Part shown: positions 8,649-17,011 of the stretch, one piece after another | How the letters are laid out: every line of letters starts with the position of its first letter | How positions within the stretch are numbered: position 1 is the stretch's first letter | Assembly: GCF_008974325.1 (NCBI RefSeq) | Contig: NZ_BKCG01000002.1 | Location: 124,001-188,000 of the forward strand | Direction of reading: 5' to 3' | DNA length: 64,000 bases | Source: Patiriisocius marinus | GTDB lineage: Bacteria > Bacteroidota > Bacteroidia > Flavobacteriales > Flavobacteriaceae | The notes under the pieces: model-generated | Told to the model about the DNA's origin: nothing | Database searches by the model: none | What the model saw: only the letters and a program-made list of their open reading frames with translations | Made by a program: the position numbers and the translations under genes

Positions 8649-11600
8649 TTAAAATCCGAACCCAAATCCTATTTGAATTTGTGCCTCTTCATCCGAAACA
8701 AAATATCCTGCATTGAATGCCAGTGAGTTAAGGGTGCTTAACCAAACTCCACCACCAAAACTATTGTGCCAAATATCTGAATTATCATCTTTTTCCCATA
8801 CACGACCGTAGTCAAATCCACCATAAGCTCCTATTGTAATAGGTGCTGCTGCAGTAACAATTCTAGCTAGTCTTGCTTTTAAATCACTACTTTGGTAGAA
8901 ATAGGTGTTTCCTGCAAAACGCTCATTTCTAAATCCTCTTAAGCCGTTGTTTCCACCAATAGTGGGAGCGTGGTAGAAGTAGAAGTCTGATCCATAATTA
9001 CCAAAATTAGCTTTTACCTCAGCAGTTGTTGCTAAAACTAGATTCCCTGAAGGAATAAGTTTTTCTTGCCATCCCACCTTAGCTGAAACATAAGTGAATA
9101 TATTACCGCCATCTTCTATATTAGATTTAAAACCTGTTGTTACTCCAAGGTAACGTGCTTTAGTTGGAAAATCTTCTGCATCTTGGTTTTTATATTCAAA
9201 TACAGCTTCTGCTCCTAGGTAATTTTGATTTTCAAATACTTCATCATTTAACTCAGGATTTCCTGTTGTAAAAAAACGTTCAGAATCGTCTTGAACTTCA
9301 AAAGATTCGAAAAGTCCGCGAACGGTTAAATATTTTCCAGCAAATCCAACATTGAGCATTTTTTGTCCAGTTCTAGCTCTGTTAAATTCTCTTTCGGTTG
9401 TGTCAGCATCGTAAGTTGTTTCATTTCCAAAGCCAAAAAAGTTGTTTGAGAAACTTTCATTTGTAAAATAGGCGCCAACTTCTAAATTCATTTTAGGGAA
9501 AATATTTGCAAAAATACCTTTGTAGCTTAATTCAACTGCTTCAAAATCGAAGAAGTAATTTGCTGTTATTTGGTGTTGATATCTAAACGGATTACCATTA
9601 AATCCATAGTTTGTATAAGTGTCTTTTAAACCTAAATATAACCCGTCATCAGTTCTAAACCCTCCAGATGGTAAAAGGATATTGTTGTTTTCCTTAAACT
9701 GCCTCCAGTGAAAAGTATTAGTTTCGTACTTATTTGTAAACTGGTGTGCTGGTGTTTTATCTTCAAATTTGGTTTTTTCGTGTTTCCAATCGTACACTTT
9801 AATGCTTCCGCTAGTTTCAATATCAAATTTATCTTTGCCGTAACCACCTATTAAGCGAACCATAATTTTATTACTACCATTTCCACTTACAGTAAATTGA
9901 TCATCATCGTCTAGACCGTAAACCCAAATTTCTTTAGTTTCTTTTTTATCAAAAGTTCTATCAAAAAATACGGTGTCTTTTTCGTCTTTAAGATTTCTTT
10001 TTAAAACTACTCTTGTTTTGCCTTCTGGCATTCTTGTAACTTCAATTTTGTCATCTTTATTTGTACCGTGTATTGCAACCGTTTTGTTTAAATACTCTCC
10101 ATATTTGGATGCAATTTTATCAAGATTAGCAAGTCGTCCTCTTAATTTTTCCTTGATATCTTCACTTGCTTCGTCTTGTACTTCCTTAGGTAGGCGATTA
10201 AATGCTTCAGTAATCGCATCTTCTGTAATCATTGATTGAATAGCTTTTGCTTGTGCTTCCCATTCGCTACTGTCAAATTTATTAAGTAATGCACGATCTA
10301 GGTTATTACCCTCTCCGTTAAACCATTTTACATCTTTAATTTTAGTGTCATAAGATTGCCAAAATCTAACATCTGGTAAGAATAATTGTATTGCAGGGAT
10401 TGCAATACCATCAAATTTTGAGAATGCTGCATCACGATCTCTAGGAACAGGTAAAAATCTAATATCATCTTCAGTAATTTCGTATTGTGCCCATCTCCAT
10501 TGATCTTCGTGGCGATCCCAATCTCCAATTAGCATATCAAAAATACGTGCACGAATCATTGCTTTTTGGTCAATAGCATATTTTTCATCTTCCTTTAATT
10601 TTTCAAATACATCTGTACTGCTTTCAAATTGTGCTATTTCTCCATTTCCTGGATTCATACGGTTATAACCTTCAAAATCTTTTTGTGCGTCATTAGGTCT
10701 CTCTTCTATAAAGTATAATTGGTCCCCATAAGCATCACCTAAAATTTCAAAACCTTCTTGTTTAGGCAGGTAATAAAGTGACGTATTACCGTGATTTACT
10801 CCAGCAGCTTTAGCTAATGGATTTATAACTAACTGCATATATGGATGTGTAGTTGTAAAAAAGTCGTACACAGCAGTTTCAGCGAAGGTTCCTTCGTATT
10901 CTTCTTGTGAGTAAGAGACTCCTTTTACTTTGAAACGAAGAAATTTCAAAGCATTTTTTTCTAAACCTCTCATTGCGTATTCTTTTCCATTAGGTCCGTC
11001 AAGTCTAGCTGAATATGATTGGTGACCACCACCTGCTTTTTGAACAGAAAGTCCACCATAGATGTTTTTTAGAATAGCTACGTCAGCAGTAACTGGCTCA
11101 CCATAATATGTTCTGTATCTACTTCCCCAAATAAAGTTGTAAAATCCTGATTTATTTAATTTTTTCTCATCTGTAACTACAGGAACTGTTTTAGTTCCAT
11201 TAGCGTTTGTTGGTGTTGTAAATAGGGTTGGTTTTTGGGGTAGAGGTTCGGTTACTTTAAAAGTTTTTTCGCCTTCACTAGTAACAAATGTAACTTGCGA
11301 TGAGCCATCTTTGTAATATTTCAGTATTGCAAAACCTTCTTTACCGTGCGTATATTTACCTTCAAACTTAAGTTCGCCCCCTATAGTTGTAATATTATCT
11401 TCTTTACGTTTTGTAACGCTTGCGCCACCCATTGAGCCACTAATAATCTGGTGTGTATTTCCACCTTTTAAATATTGTAAACTTTTTTCGTGACCAGATA
11501 CTAGTGTTACACGATCAAGTTCTTGAACAAGTGAGCTAACTTGAACTCTTAAATCTTTGTAGCGTTCAAAAAATATTTTTTTAGGTGAAACACCACCCAT

Positions 11601-12308
11601 ATAATTCATCCCAAACATTCCATTAGTGTATACAGGGTGATGCATAACTATAATCAAATTTTTACCACGGGCATCTTTAATTTCTCCTTCAAGTTCTTCA
11701 ACAAAACGACGTCTTGTAACGATATCAGTACATTTACGATTGATGTCTTCCACACGATCCCAGTTTGTGATATACCAATTAGAATCTACATATATAATAT
11801 TTAACGCGTCATTAATTTCGTCAACTTCAATTGGACACACGTTATTTGGTTCAACTTTAATACCTTTTAATTCTTTATCTTTTATAAAGTTTTCAACCCA
11901 TTCAATTTCTTTAGAATCAAAACTAGCCCACTCGTTGTCTCCTGGTATAAAACGTGTTTTTCCTTTGAAATTTTCAATTATTGCTAATTGGGAAGTAATA
12001 ATGTCAATATTCTCCTTTTTATTTTCAAATGCATCGGAAATATAATCTCCCGTAAATAGCAATGTACTGTTCTTGTCAGCTTTGTTTAAATAAGAGTTTA
12101 ATACATTTAGATTTTTGGTAGATTCAGATACTGGTCTGTTTCCAACACCTCCAGCAATAAAAAATGTATGTACTGCATTATCCTTAATTGATACTTGATT
12201 AGCATCATTAGCAGTTTGTGGATTATAAGAGGCACAAGCGCTTATAAATAGAACTAATGCTAAAGCGAAAAAAGGGGTTGTAATTCGTATAGTAGAAAAT
12301 TTAATCAT
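8649..12308 (-). CDS. Giant lipoprotein: phosphoesterase-like, kinase-like and Omp85-like barrel domains
   Basis: 1219 residues with a lipoprotein signal (FISAC, Cys25). Residues about 45-345 follow the calcineurin-like phosphoesterase order: GD at 87-88, GDNE at 123-126, HH at 223-224, GH at 272-273. The first Asp is Gly here (AGGVG) and the usual last His of GHxH is Lys (GHEK). Residues about 385-640 contain GGGHQS (426-431), RGLEK (447-451), DMLIGDWDRHEDQW (591-604) and PRDRD (622-626), which to my eye recall FAM20/CotH-like secretory kinases. Residues about 860-1219 are beta-rich, with GGNNGLRGFRNERFAGN and a C-terminal FGFGF, as in Omp85/BamA-like barrels. The domain order is seen; kinase and barrel identities are inference. 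It is flanked by tRNA-Pro and an MBL lipoprotein and looks monocistronic. Confidence 0.8.
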   Translation of the reverse strand: MIKFSTIRITTPFFALALVLFISACASYNPQTANDANQVSIKDNAVHTFFIAGGVGNRPVSESTKNLNVLNSYLNKADKNSTLLFTGDYISDAFENKKENIDIITSQLAIIENFKGKTRFIPGDNEWASFDSKEIEWVENFIKDKELKGIKVEPNNVCPIEVDEINDALNIIYVDSNWYITNWDRVEDINRKCTDIVTRRRFVEELEGEIKDARGKNLIIVMHHPVYTNGMFGMNYMGGVSPKKIFFERYKDLRVQVSSLVQELDRVTLVSGHEKSLQYLKGGNTHQIISGSMGGASVTKRKEDNITTIGGELKFEGKYTHGKEGFAILKYYKDGSSQVTFVTSEGEKTFKVTEPLPQKPTLFTTPTNANGTKTVPVVTDEKKLNKSGFYNFIWGSRYRTYYGEPVTADVAILKNIYGGLSVQKAGGGHQSYSARLDGPNGKEYAMRGLEKNALKFLRFKVKGVSYSQEEYEGTFAETAVYDFFTTTHPYMQLVINPLAKAAGVNHGNTSLYYLPKQEGFEILGDAYGDQLYFIEERPNDAQKDFEGYNRMNPGNGEIAQFESSTDVFEKLKEDEKYAIDQKAMIRARIFDMLIGDWDRHEDQWRWAQYEITEDDIRFLPVPRDRDAAFSKFDGIAIPAIQLFLPDVRFWQSYDTKIKDVKWFNGEGNNLDRALLNKFDSSEWEAQAKAIQSMITEDAITEAFNRLPKEVQDEASEDIKEKLRGRLANLDKIASKYGEYLNKTVAIHGTNKDDKIEVTRMPEGKTRVVLKRNLKDEKDTVFFDRTFDKKETKEIWVYGLDDDDQFTVSGNGSNKIMVRLIGGYGKDKFDIETSGSIKVYDWKHEKTKFEDKTPAHQFTNKYETNTFHWRQFKENNNILLPSGGFRTDDGLYLGLKDTYTNYGFNGNPFRYQHQITANYFFDFEAVELSYKGIFANIFPKMNLEVGAYFTNESFSNNFFGFGNETTYDADTTEREFNRARTGQKMLNVGFAGKYLTVRGLFESFEVQDDSERFFTTGNPELNDEVFENQNYLGAEAVFEYKNQDAEDFPTKARYLGVTTGFKSNIEDGGNIFTYVSAKVGWQEKLIPSGNLVLATTAEVKANFGNYGSDFYFYHAPTIGGNNGLRGFRNERFAGNTYFYQSSDLKARLARIVTAAAPITIGAYGGFDYGRVWEKDDNSDIWHNSFGGGVWLSTLNSLAFNAGYFVSDEEAQIQIGFGFGF

Positions 12309-12511
12309 TTGGTTGTTGGTTTGTTACGTGCGATAAAAATACAGCGTGAGATGTTACTAAAGGTACTCTTTATGAATATTTTAGGATTAATAACGAGTGA
12401 GTCCTTGTGTATAAAATAAAGCGATAACTGTTATTGAAAATTACTTAGTTTATAGATAATTGAAATTTTTAAGTCTCATTATCAATTGATACCTTACTAA
12501 GAAAGTGCAAA

Positions 12512-12539
12512 CCTTTTGGAATGCACTTTACTTAAAATG
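12512..12539 (-). terminator. Possible weak terminator hairpin
   Basis: AAAGTGCA and TGCACTTT pair over 8 bp around a 12-base loop just downstream of the MBL lipoprotein stop. Only a short T run follows in the minus direction, so termination strength is doubtful. Confidence 0.4.
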
Positions 12540-12554
12540 TATGTATTTTTTTAG

Positions 12555-13343
12555 TTACTTGGTTGGATACCAATCAAGTTGGATAATTTCAATTGAAGAG
12601 TTTCCATCGTTAACTAATGCTTTGAACTTTGCAACATCGCTTTTCCCATTAGTACCTCTGTAATGGTATGGGTAAACAGTTTTAGGTTTAAAATCTAAAA
12701 CTGCACTAGCAGCACTTTCAACGGTCATTGTGTATGGTAAATTCATACAAACAAAAGCAACGTCAATATTTTTTAGAGAACGCATTTCTGGGATGTCTTC
12801 AGTATCACCAGAGATATAAACACGTTTTTCGTCTTTCTCAATAATGTACCCATTTCCTCTTCCTTTTGCGTGAAACTTTAAAGCTTCTTCACGAAGGTTA
12901 TACATTGGTATTGCTTCAAAAGAAAAGTCTTCTAAGTACCTTAAGTTTGTACGTTCACCATTTGCTAATATTCTAGCTTTATGACTTAATTTTTCTGGAA
13001 TTTTGTCAGCTACAGCTTGAGGTGTCATTAGATATGTGTTGGGCTGCATTACAGCTTCTAAAGTTTCAATGCTCAAATGATCGCCGTGTATATCGGTAAT
13101 AATAACTAAATCTGGTTCAGGTTGGTTTTCAAAGGCAGCTGCTCCTCCCACTGGATCGATATATATAATTTCGCCATCCCATTCCAGAATCATCGAAGCG
13201 TGAGAAATAGGCGTAATATTAAAACTTTTTACGGTGTTGTTAATACCGTAGGCTCCTCTGTTAGTGATTTCTTGAGTATTTGCATTGTTATTGCAGCTTA
13301 CAAGAGCTATAGAGAATATTATAAAAATGAATAGTTGTTTCAT
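12555..13343 (-). CDS. MBL-fold metal-dependent hydrolase, lipoprotein (UlaG-like)
   Basis: 262 residues. The signal peptide ends in ALVSC (Cys17), so it is a predicted lipoprotein. The core is a metallo-beta-lactamase fold of the UlaG/YtnP-like group: HASMILEWDGEIIYIDP, then TDIHGDH (83-89), VYISGDTED and YPYHYRG. In the metal motif HxHxDH the first His is replaced by Asp84; the second His, Asp and His are kept. That changes one zinc or manganese ligand but not obviously the fold. The substrate is unknown. It stands alone, with a TAGTTTTG -7 box 18 bases upstream. Confidence 0.85.
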   Translation of the reverse strand: MKQLFIFIIFSIALVSCNNNANTQEITNRGAYGINNTVKSFNITPISHASMILEWDGEIIYIDPVGGAAAFENQPEPDLVIITDIHGDHLSIETLEAVMQPNTYLMTPQAVADKIPEKLSHKARILANGERTNLRYLEDFSFEAIPMYNLREEALKFHAKGRGNGYIIEKDEKRVYISGDTEDIPEMRSLKNIDVAFVCMNLPYTMTVESAASAVLDFKPKTVYPYHYRGTNGKSDVAKFKALVNDGNSSIEIIQLDWYPTK

Positions 13344-13360
13344 ATTGAAAATGTAAGGAA

Positions 13361-13368
13361 CAAAACTA
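13361..13368 (-). promoter_or_regulatory. -7 promoter box upstream of MBL lipoprotein
   Basis: Minus-strand TAGTTTTG matches TAnnTTTG and lies 18 bases before the ATG at 13343. No clear TTG is seen 19 bases upstream. Confidence 0.45.
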
Positions 13369-13416
13369 ACTGCTATTATTTAAACATTGTTTTAATAAAC
13401 TATTAAAATTTCATAA

Positions 13417-14415
13417 TTATTTAGTCAAAACACTTGTAATTAAATATGAAAGTACTTTCCCTACTTGATTAGGATGAATTTCTCTGTTAGGAGCACCTTC
13501 GCATAAATGTATGTATCCACAATTTTTATTAGCTGAATATTTCTTAATAAATTTAATACAATCAATCACGCTAAAACCAACGGGAGACAATGCACTACTT
13601 CCCATAGCCGAAATAGCATCGAGGTCTATTTCAAGTCCGAAATAGGATATGCATATAAAATCATTAATTTCATTAGTTATCCACTCTTCAGTTTTAATTT
13701 CTGAAATATGCGTTTCATCAAACCAAGAATATTGAACCCTATTTTGGGACATTCTATCTATTTGATGTTGCGAGGTGTACTGTTTATGTAATCCGTAAAT
13801 AAAATAATTATTTAAGTAGCCTTCTTGTTTTGCGTAGCTAAAACCATTTCCGCTATGTCTATGTTCCAAAGGTCTAAAATCGGAATGTGCATCAAAATTT
13901 AGGGCGTTTACTTTTTTGCCTTTAGCAAGTGATAAACCTTTCAAATTTCCGAAGCTATTATTATGCCCTCCACCAATAATAATAGGAATTTTTCCTGCTG
14001 AAACTACAGCCTCGACCACTTCACTTACTTTAATATCTATACGGGAAACTAGCGCTCCTAATTTTTCTAAATAATCTGTGGTTTTCGAATCTAAAGTGGA
14101 GGCTTCCTCCATTTCTAATCTGCAATCTACTTCGCCTAAAATTAATAATTGTTTAGCATTAGTAAAACTGTTTTCCTGCATATTGCATAAAACATTTAAG
14201 CAGGATTTCCAAGCATTTGAAGATCCTGAAATACCGTGATTTGCTCGAACTCCAATGTCCTCTGGAATTCCAATAAGGACATATTTTTGTACTGTGTTTT
14301 TTAGTAGAGTGTTAGCTTCTAAAGTAGCTGCCACTTCGCCAAATTTTAACTCTAAATCACGCAGATTAGTATATTCTGCAAGGGTTTTTTGTGAGTATGT
14401 AATTAGGTGGTTCAT
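13417..14415 (-). CDS. hutG: Formimidoylglutamase (arginase family)
   Basis: 332 residues of the ureohydrolase/arginase family. Binuclear Mn ligands are visible in GGGHNNSFG, NFDAHSDFRP and the later EIDLDAIS motif. HutG hydrolyses N-formimidoyl-glutamate to glutamate and formamide, the last step of histidine degradation. The assignment over agmatinase or arginase rests on the neighbour: its ATG overlaps the stop of imidazolonepropionase by 4 bases (ATGA), so the two are translationally coupled. HutH and HutU are not in the window. Confidence 0.88.
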   Translation of the reverse strand: MNHLITYSQKTLAEYTNLRDLELKFGEVAATLEANTLLKNTVQKYVLIGIPEDIGVRANHGISGSSNAWKSCLNVLCNMQENSFTNAKQLLILGEVDCRLEMEEASTLDSKTTDYLEKLGALVSRIDIKVSEVVEAVVSAGKIPIIIGGGHNNSFGNLKGLSLAKGKKVNALNFDAHSDFRPLEHRHSGNGFSYAKQEGYLNNYFIYGLHKQYTSQHQIDRMSQNRVQYSWFDETHISEIKTEEWITNEINDFICISYFGLEIDLDAISAMGSSALSPVGFSVIDCIKFIKKYSANKNCGYIHLCEGAPNREIHPNQVGKVLSYLITSVLTK

Positions 14416-15650
14416 TCTAGCGTTTTCCCTTTAAGTATTACTTGATCTATATTATTGCTACCAAAAGCATAGGGTAAAAATCCGTAGCTAGGAATCTTTT
14501 TAGTAATCAACACATTTGCCACTTTTCCTTTCGTTATGCTTCCATGTGAGGCACTTAATCCCATTGCATAGGCTCCATTTATTGTAGCGGCGTTTATTGC
14601 TTCTTCTGGTGTTAACCTTATTTTAATACACGCAGTGGCAACTACAAAATTCATATTTCCGCTAGGTGTAGAACCAGGATTGTAATCTGTTGCAAGTGCG
14701 AGTGGTAAACCTGCATCAATAATTTTTCGTCCCGGTGTATAAGGGATACTTAAAAAGTAAGAGCAGGAGGGAAGTGCTACTGGCATAGTATTACTACCTT
14801 TTAATACTGAAATATCATCATCATTTAAAATTTCTAAATGATCTACACTTAATGCATTATGTTTTACTCCTGCAGCAACTCCTCCAATAGCATTAAATTG
14901 ATTAACATGTATTTTTGGACTAAGTCCGTGCTTTTTTCCAGCTTCTAAAACGCGTTCGGTATCAGCAACGGTAAAGTAACCTTCCTCACAGAAAATATCT
15001 ACATAGTCTGCTAGTTTTTCTTCTGAAATTTTCTGCATCATTTCACCACATACAAGATCGAGGTATCCATCTTTATTATTTTTAAATTCGGTAGGGATTG
15101 CGTGAGCTCCTAAGAATGTTTTCTTAATTTTTATAGGGTAGTTTTCGCCCAATTTTTTTGCAACTCGGAGTATTTTTAATTCGGCTTCTGTTGTTAAACC
15201 GTAACCACTTTTAATTTCGATAGCACCTGTTCCTTGTTTTAAAATTTCTTCTAAACGAATGGCAGATTGACTATATAAATCCTGTTCGCTAGTTTGTTGT
15301 AACGTTTTTGCGCTATTGACAATTCCGCCACCTTTTTCAGCAATTTCTTGGTAGCTTAATCCATTAATGCGGTCTACAAATTCCTGTTCTCTATTCCCAG
15401 CATATACTAAGTGGGTGTGACTATCACACCAAGATGGAAGCACCATTTTTCCTGTACAATCAATAGTTTTAAAACCTTGATAATCTGGCATATTACTCAT
15501 TGGTCCATAGTCTGTAATAAGCCCATCTTTTAATAAAAGCCACGCATTTTCAATTAGTGGTAAGCTTTTCATTTCAGCACCAGAAACTTTATCAATGGAG
15601 TTATCTCGTACTTGTAAAAGTTGTTTAATATTTCGGAGTAGTAATTTCAT
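14412..15650 (-). CDS. hutI: Imidazolonepropionase
   Basis: 412 residues of the amidohydrolase superfamily. It carries the metal motif SHTHLVYAG (HxH), GIEIKSGYGL-type and FLGAHA segments, HVNQF and the late ATDYNPGS motif, all diagnostic for HutI. It opens 4-imidazolone-5-propanoate to N-formimidoyl-glutamate, the substrate of the next gene's product. Length matches the family (about 405-415). Upstream, AACCTTC and GAAGGCTT form a small hairpin near 15690. Confidence 0.95.
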   Translation of the reverse strand: MKLLLRNIKQLLQVRDNSIDKVSGAEMKSLPLIENAWLLLKDGLITDYGPMSNMPDYQGFKTIDCTGKMVLPSWCDSHTHLVYAGNREQEFVDRINGLSYQEIAEKGGGIVNSAKTLQQTSEQDLYSQSAIRLEEILKQGTGAIEIKSGYGLTTEAELKILRVAKKLGENYPIKIKKTFLGAHAIPTEFKNNKDGYLDLVCGEMMQKISEEKLADYVDIFCEEGYFTVADTERVLEAGKKHGLSPKIHVNQFNAIGGVAAGVKHNALSVDHLEILNDDDISVLKGSNTMPVALPSCSYFLSIPYTPGRKIIDAGLPLALATDYNPGSTPSGNMNFVVATACIKIRLTPEEAINAATINGAYAMGLSASHGSITKGKVANVLITKKIPSYGFLPYAFGSNNIDQVILKGKTLE

Positions 15651-15800
15651 AGTCGTGTAATAGTAAGGCGTTTCGTTGAAAATTAAAAGCCTTCTTTTTT
15701 TGAAGGTTAAATATACTAAAGGAACGCGGAGGTGTTGACCATAATTTTACTTTTTTTCATTTTAAAATATCGGTACCTTAGTGCCTTAAAAATAGGCTAC

Positions 15801-16952
15801 ATGAAAACTAAGAATATTGGGATAAATACAATTTGCACACACATAGGCGAAGTGCACGATGAGCAGTTTAAAAGTGCGATATCACCCTTATTTATGGCTA
15901 CCTCATATTCCTACGATGGTATGGATGCTAAACGTTATCCACGTAGTTTCAATTCGCCTAACCAAGAGGCTTTAAGTAAAAAAATAGCAGCATTAGAAAA
16001 ATGCGAAGCAGGAATGATTTTTGGTAGCGGAATGGCAGCAATTAGCCACACGCTTTTAGCTTTACTAAAAAAAGGAGATCACATCGTTTTTCCTGAAACA
16101 CTTTATGGCGGGACCTATAATTTTATAGTGAAGGAGTTGTCAAAATTTGGCATCGAATACACCTTCGCAAAAGGTTTTAAAAGAGAAGATTTTGAGTCTG
16201 CAATAAAACAAAACACAAAACTTATTTATACCGAAACGCCCAGTAATCCATTAATGAAGTTAACCGATTTAGCAATGATTGCTGAGTTGGCTAAAAAGCA
16301 CAAATGTCTATCGATGATTGACAATACGTTTGCGAGTCCCATTAATCAAACTCCGGCAGATTTTGGCATTGATATTATTATGCATAGTGCCACTAAATAT
16401 ATGGGTGGACACAGTGATATTAGCGCAGGAGCAATTGCATCTTCGCAAGAGCTGATTGATAAAATATGGGCGACGTCTATAAATTTAGGCGGACATTTAA
16501 GTGATTACACCGTTTGGCTTTTAGAGCGTAGTATTAAAACGATGGCACTCCGTGTACAACAGCAAAGCCGAAATGCTAAGAAAATTGCAAAGTGGTTAGA
16601 AAATCATCCACAAGTTGCTAAGGTGTATTACCCAGGCTTAAAAAGTCATCCAGATTATGCCTTAGCTAAAAAGCAAATGAAAGGGTATGGCGGAATGTTA
16701 TCCTTCGAATTAGTGAAAGGTTTAGACGCTGTGGGGTTTATGAGAAAGCTTAAACTAGTAAAATATTCCATGAGTTTAGCAGGTGTAGAGTCTACAATCC
16801 TTTCACCTGCCGAAACATCTCATTTTTTATTAACTCCTGAGGAACGAGAGAAGCAGGGGATTAGTGATGGGCTTTTGCGTTTTTCTATTGGAATTGAGGA
16901 AGTGAAGGATATTAAAGCAGATTTAGTTCAGGCTTTTTCAGTGATAAAATAA
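15801..16952 (+). CDS. Cys/Met-metabolism PLP enzyme (cystathionine gamma-synthase / methionine gamma-lyase type)
   Basis: 383 residues from ATG at 15801. The frame is open back to a GTG at 15732, but the 23 extra residues are hydrophobic and unlike the family, so I reject that start. Family motifs are SAIS-region ATSY, GSGMAAISHTLLAL, ETLYGGTYNF, YTETPSNPLM, IDNTFASP, and SATKYMGGHSD with the PLP lysine. The C-terminus has SLAGVESTILSPAETSH. It may make cystathionine, or break methionine to methanethiol; sequence alone does not decide. Divergent from hutI and monocistronic, with a terminator directly after the stop. Confidence 0.9.
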   Translation: MKTKNIGINTICTHIGEVHDEQFKSAISPLFMATSYSYDGMDAKRYPRSFNSPNQEALSKKIAALEKCEAGMIFGSGMAAISHTLLALLKKGDHIVFPETLYGGTYNFIVKELSKFGIEYTFAKGFKREDFESAIKQNTKLIYTETPSNPLMKLTDLAMIAELAKKHKCLSMIDNTFASPINQTPADFGIDIIMHSATKYMGGHSDISAGAIASSQELIDKIWATSINLGGHLSDYTVWLLERSIKTMALRVQQQSRNAKKIAKWLENHPQVAKVYYPGLKSHPDYALAKKQMKGYGGMLSFELVKGLDAVGFMRKLKLVKYSMSLAGVESTILSPAETSHFLLTPEEREKQGISDGLLRFSIGIEEVKDIKADLVQAFSVIK

Positions 16953-16981
16953 AAACCTCTCAAATAATTTATTTGAGAGGT
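16951..16981. terminator. Bidirectional terminator between convergent units
   Basis: ACCTCTCAAATAA and TTATTTGAGAGGT form a near-perfect 13-bp palindrome centred at 16968. In the minus direction it ends in a T run, which suits the decayed metalloprotease locus that ends at 17012. It starts right after the stop at 16952, so it can serve both strands. Confidence 0.75.
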
Positions 16982-17011
16982 AATAATAATGATCACTTTT
17001 ACTTTAAATCA

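Noticed and set aside
9632-10528. Short frames on both strands within the giant protein gene
   Set aside because: They overlap the long conserved frame and have no features of their own.
15683-15712. Hairpin upstream of the PLP enzyme as a SAM riboswitch
   Set aside because: Only a 6-8 bp stem with a T-rich loop is present; none of the conserved S-box or SAM-II sequence elements can be seen.
15732-15800. GTG start extending the PLP enzyme by 23 residues
   Set aside because: The extra part is hydrophobic and unlike the cytosolic family; ATG 15801 starts at the conserved N-terminus.
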